64,000 bases of DNA from Climacium dendroides (lineage: Eukaryota; Streptophyta; Bryopsida; Hypnales; Climaciaceae), in NCBI GenBank assembly GCA_950106755.1, contig OX467082.1, forward strand, positions 1,364,001 through 1,428,000, read 5' to 3'. This document shows positions 62,792 through 64,000 of this stretch, piece by piece (the first letter of the stretch is position 1; each line of letters begins with the position of its first letter). Both the position numbers and the translations under genes were made by a program. Under the pieces are notes generated by a model. It was not told the DNA's origin and searched no databases. It saw only the letters and a list, made by a program, of their open reading frames with translations.

Positions 62792-63960
62792 TTAGACTCC
62801 TTGGACCTCAGTCTTCTCTTCAGTTGCTCCAAGTTTGTCCTTGATAAGCTCATCAACCTTTGTTGTATACTCGCGCATGAACTGCAGCAGATGACATCAC
62901 GTAGCATTACATTTCCCGAGCGGCATTCATTGTAACTAGAGTTCAAAAGAGAGCAAGATCGACATTCAAGGAGAGTTCTCGATCAACAGCCAAAAACAAC
63001 TGTGAAAAGTCAAAAAGGGCGCCCATACTAAATACCTGCAACAGGTAGGGGACGGCAAAATCCATTTTGCCATGCATCCAGGCCAGCTCCACGGAAACAT
63101 CGGCACGAACGAGATCATAGCAGGTGTACAAGCATGAAGGAAAGCGTTCTTTCTTGCCCTGTACCTTGAAATAAGGTAGACAAGCCTATTACCACACTGA
63201 TTTGAAATCTGAGTATCTTGGGGTCAATTTCAAGAAGAGCACATATATTTTTTTTAGAGGTGTGTGCTTGTTTCATGGATCAAACCCAAGTGACGTTATT
63301 ATTTTCCTATTAAAATTGTAATTTCTGTAAATTTTTGAAGTGGTCTATCTTGAAATTACAAAACCACTTACTCATAGAGTGGGGTCAAAAATGTCCCCCA
63401 AACAACCCATCACCACCTTAACATGTATCTATTGGCACTTGAGTTCCCACCAATGAAGGATTGACACATTATCCCTTTTTGACATTAATGTACTAAAATT
63501 GTTAGAAAAATGAACAGATTTGGATGTCGCAGTAATTGGGACGAGGGGCAAAACTAAGGGAACAGAATTGAGCAGCGAATGGTGATGGGCTGGTTTACCT
63601 TAAACATATTCCAATACGTAAATATCAGTCAAGTTACCCAGTGAGTCATGAACACTAGCTGAAGGTAATTACAGATACATTTAAAGCCTGGATAAGTGAT
63701 AATGCAAAAGATCATCCTCATACACCTTGTCCACAAAGAAGGTAAGCAACTCCTCGGCAAGGTCACGATCGCCTGACAGTGAGGCAGTCTCCGTAGCATC
63801 CTTGTACAGTACAAGTTCTCCTTCTTAGAAAGAGCAACAGACTGTTTCCATCTCTCAGCCCTTTTGTAGATGTAAGCTGCAACCTATCTCATTTCCAGAA
63901 GCTCGTGCTTTGAATTTCAATCTGATGAGAACATGAGAACCAGTGTATTCAGCATATATT
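62792..63960 (-). pseudogene. Clathrin heavy chain 3' end, degenerate
   Basis: Resembles the C-terminus of clathrin heavy chain, the vesicle-coat triskelion subunit. Read on the minus strand: KHELLEMR near 63,890-63,910, VAAYIYKRAERWKQS and ALSKKEN, then ATETASLSGDRDLAEELLTF and FVDK to a donor at 63,725; exon 63,036-63,158 (GKKERFPSC ... [16 protein letters not shown] ... PYLLQ); exon 62,792-62,881 (FMREYTTKVDELIKDKLGA ... stop). Defects: an in-frame TAG at 63,884-63,886 after LEMR, a 5-base tandem duplication (GTACA twice, 63,804-63,813) that shifts the frame after KKENLY, and an early stop that removes the usual C-terminal tail. The splice sites around the last two exons are intact. It is a retained-intron gene copy in decay, so it arose by DNA duplication, not retroposition. 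The remainder, if present, lies beyond the window. Confidence 0.8.
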
Positions 63961-64000
63961 TAGAACCACTGAACATCAAAAGCACTCCGGATAAAATCAT

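Overview
This window looks like nuclear DNA of a land plant. It has GT-AG introns, a transketolase with a plastid transit peptide, an SMP/C2 protein of the plant synaptotagmin (NTMC2) type, a DUF829 protein, long AT-rich intergenic stretches, and relics of cut-and-paste DNA transposons. No LTR retrotransposon was recognised. Style and base composition suggest a bryophyte (moss-like), but I cannot fix the species from sequence alone.

Layout, left to right. 1-2.7 kb holds AT-rich repeats with a terminal-inverted-repeat element in two tandem copies. 2.7-4.2 kb (-) is the five-exon gene for cytosolic ribosomal protein uS19/S15. 4.2-9.3 kb is a repeat cluster with copies of a ~980 bp element bounded by TTAA. 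9.3-12.9 kb (+) is a six-exon TMEM53/DUF829 gene preceded by a striking heat-shock-element array. 13-17.5 kb is AT-rich with nothing recognised. 17.5-38.5 kb is enclosed by ~200 bp inverted repeats. It contains two long open frames transcribed outward: a DUF7869-type transposase-like gene (-, 18.0-21.2 kb) and a ~1,453-codon frame (+, 33.4-37.8 kb) with possible ParB-like and degenerate DNA-methyltransferase-like parts. Both frames are interrupted only by nonsense codons. 38.5-40 kb is repeats. 40-45.6 kb (+) is a synaptotagmin-like TM-SMP-C2 gene. 46.3-47.5 kb (+) encodes a small secreted eight-cysteine peptide. 48.8-53.9 kb (+) is a seven-exon plastid transketolase. 54.6-62.6 kb is repeats, including a nested CACTA-like element with a palindrome-bearing tandem array. 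62.8-64 kb (-) is a decayed clathrin heavy-chain 3' end running off the window.

The housekeeping genes (ribosomal protein, transketolase, membrane-contact protein) are unrelated to each other. They form gene islands with higher GC than the repeat-filled spacers. The most unusual part is the ~21 kb inverted-repeat-bounded region, a candidate giant DNA transposon or composite mobile element carrying a transposase-like gene and a second large protein of unclear function. All eight premature stops in the two frames can be explained by single C-to-T changes, as expected for deamination of methylated, silenced transposons.
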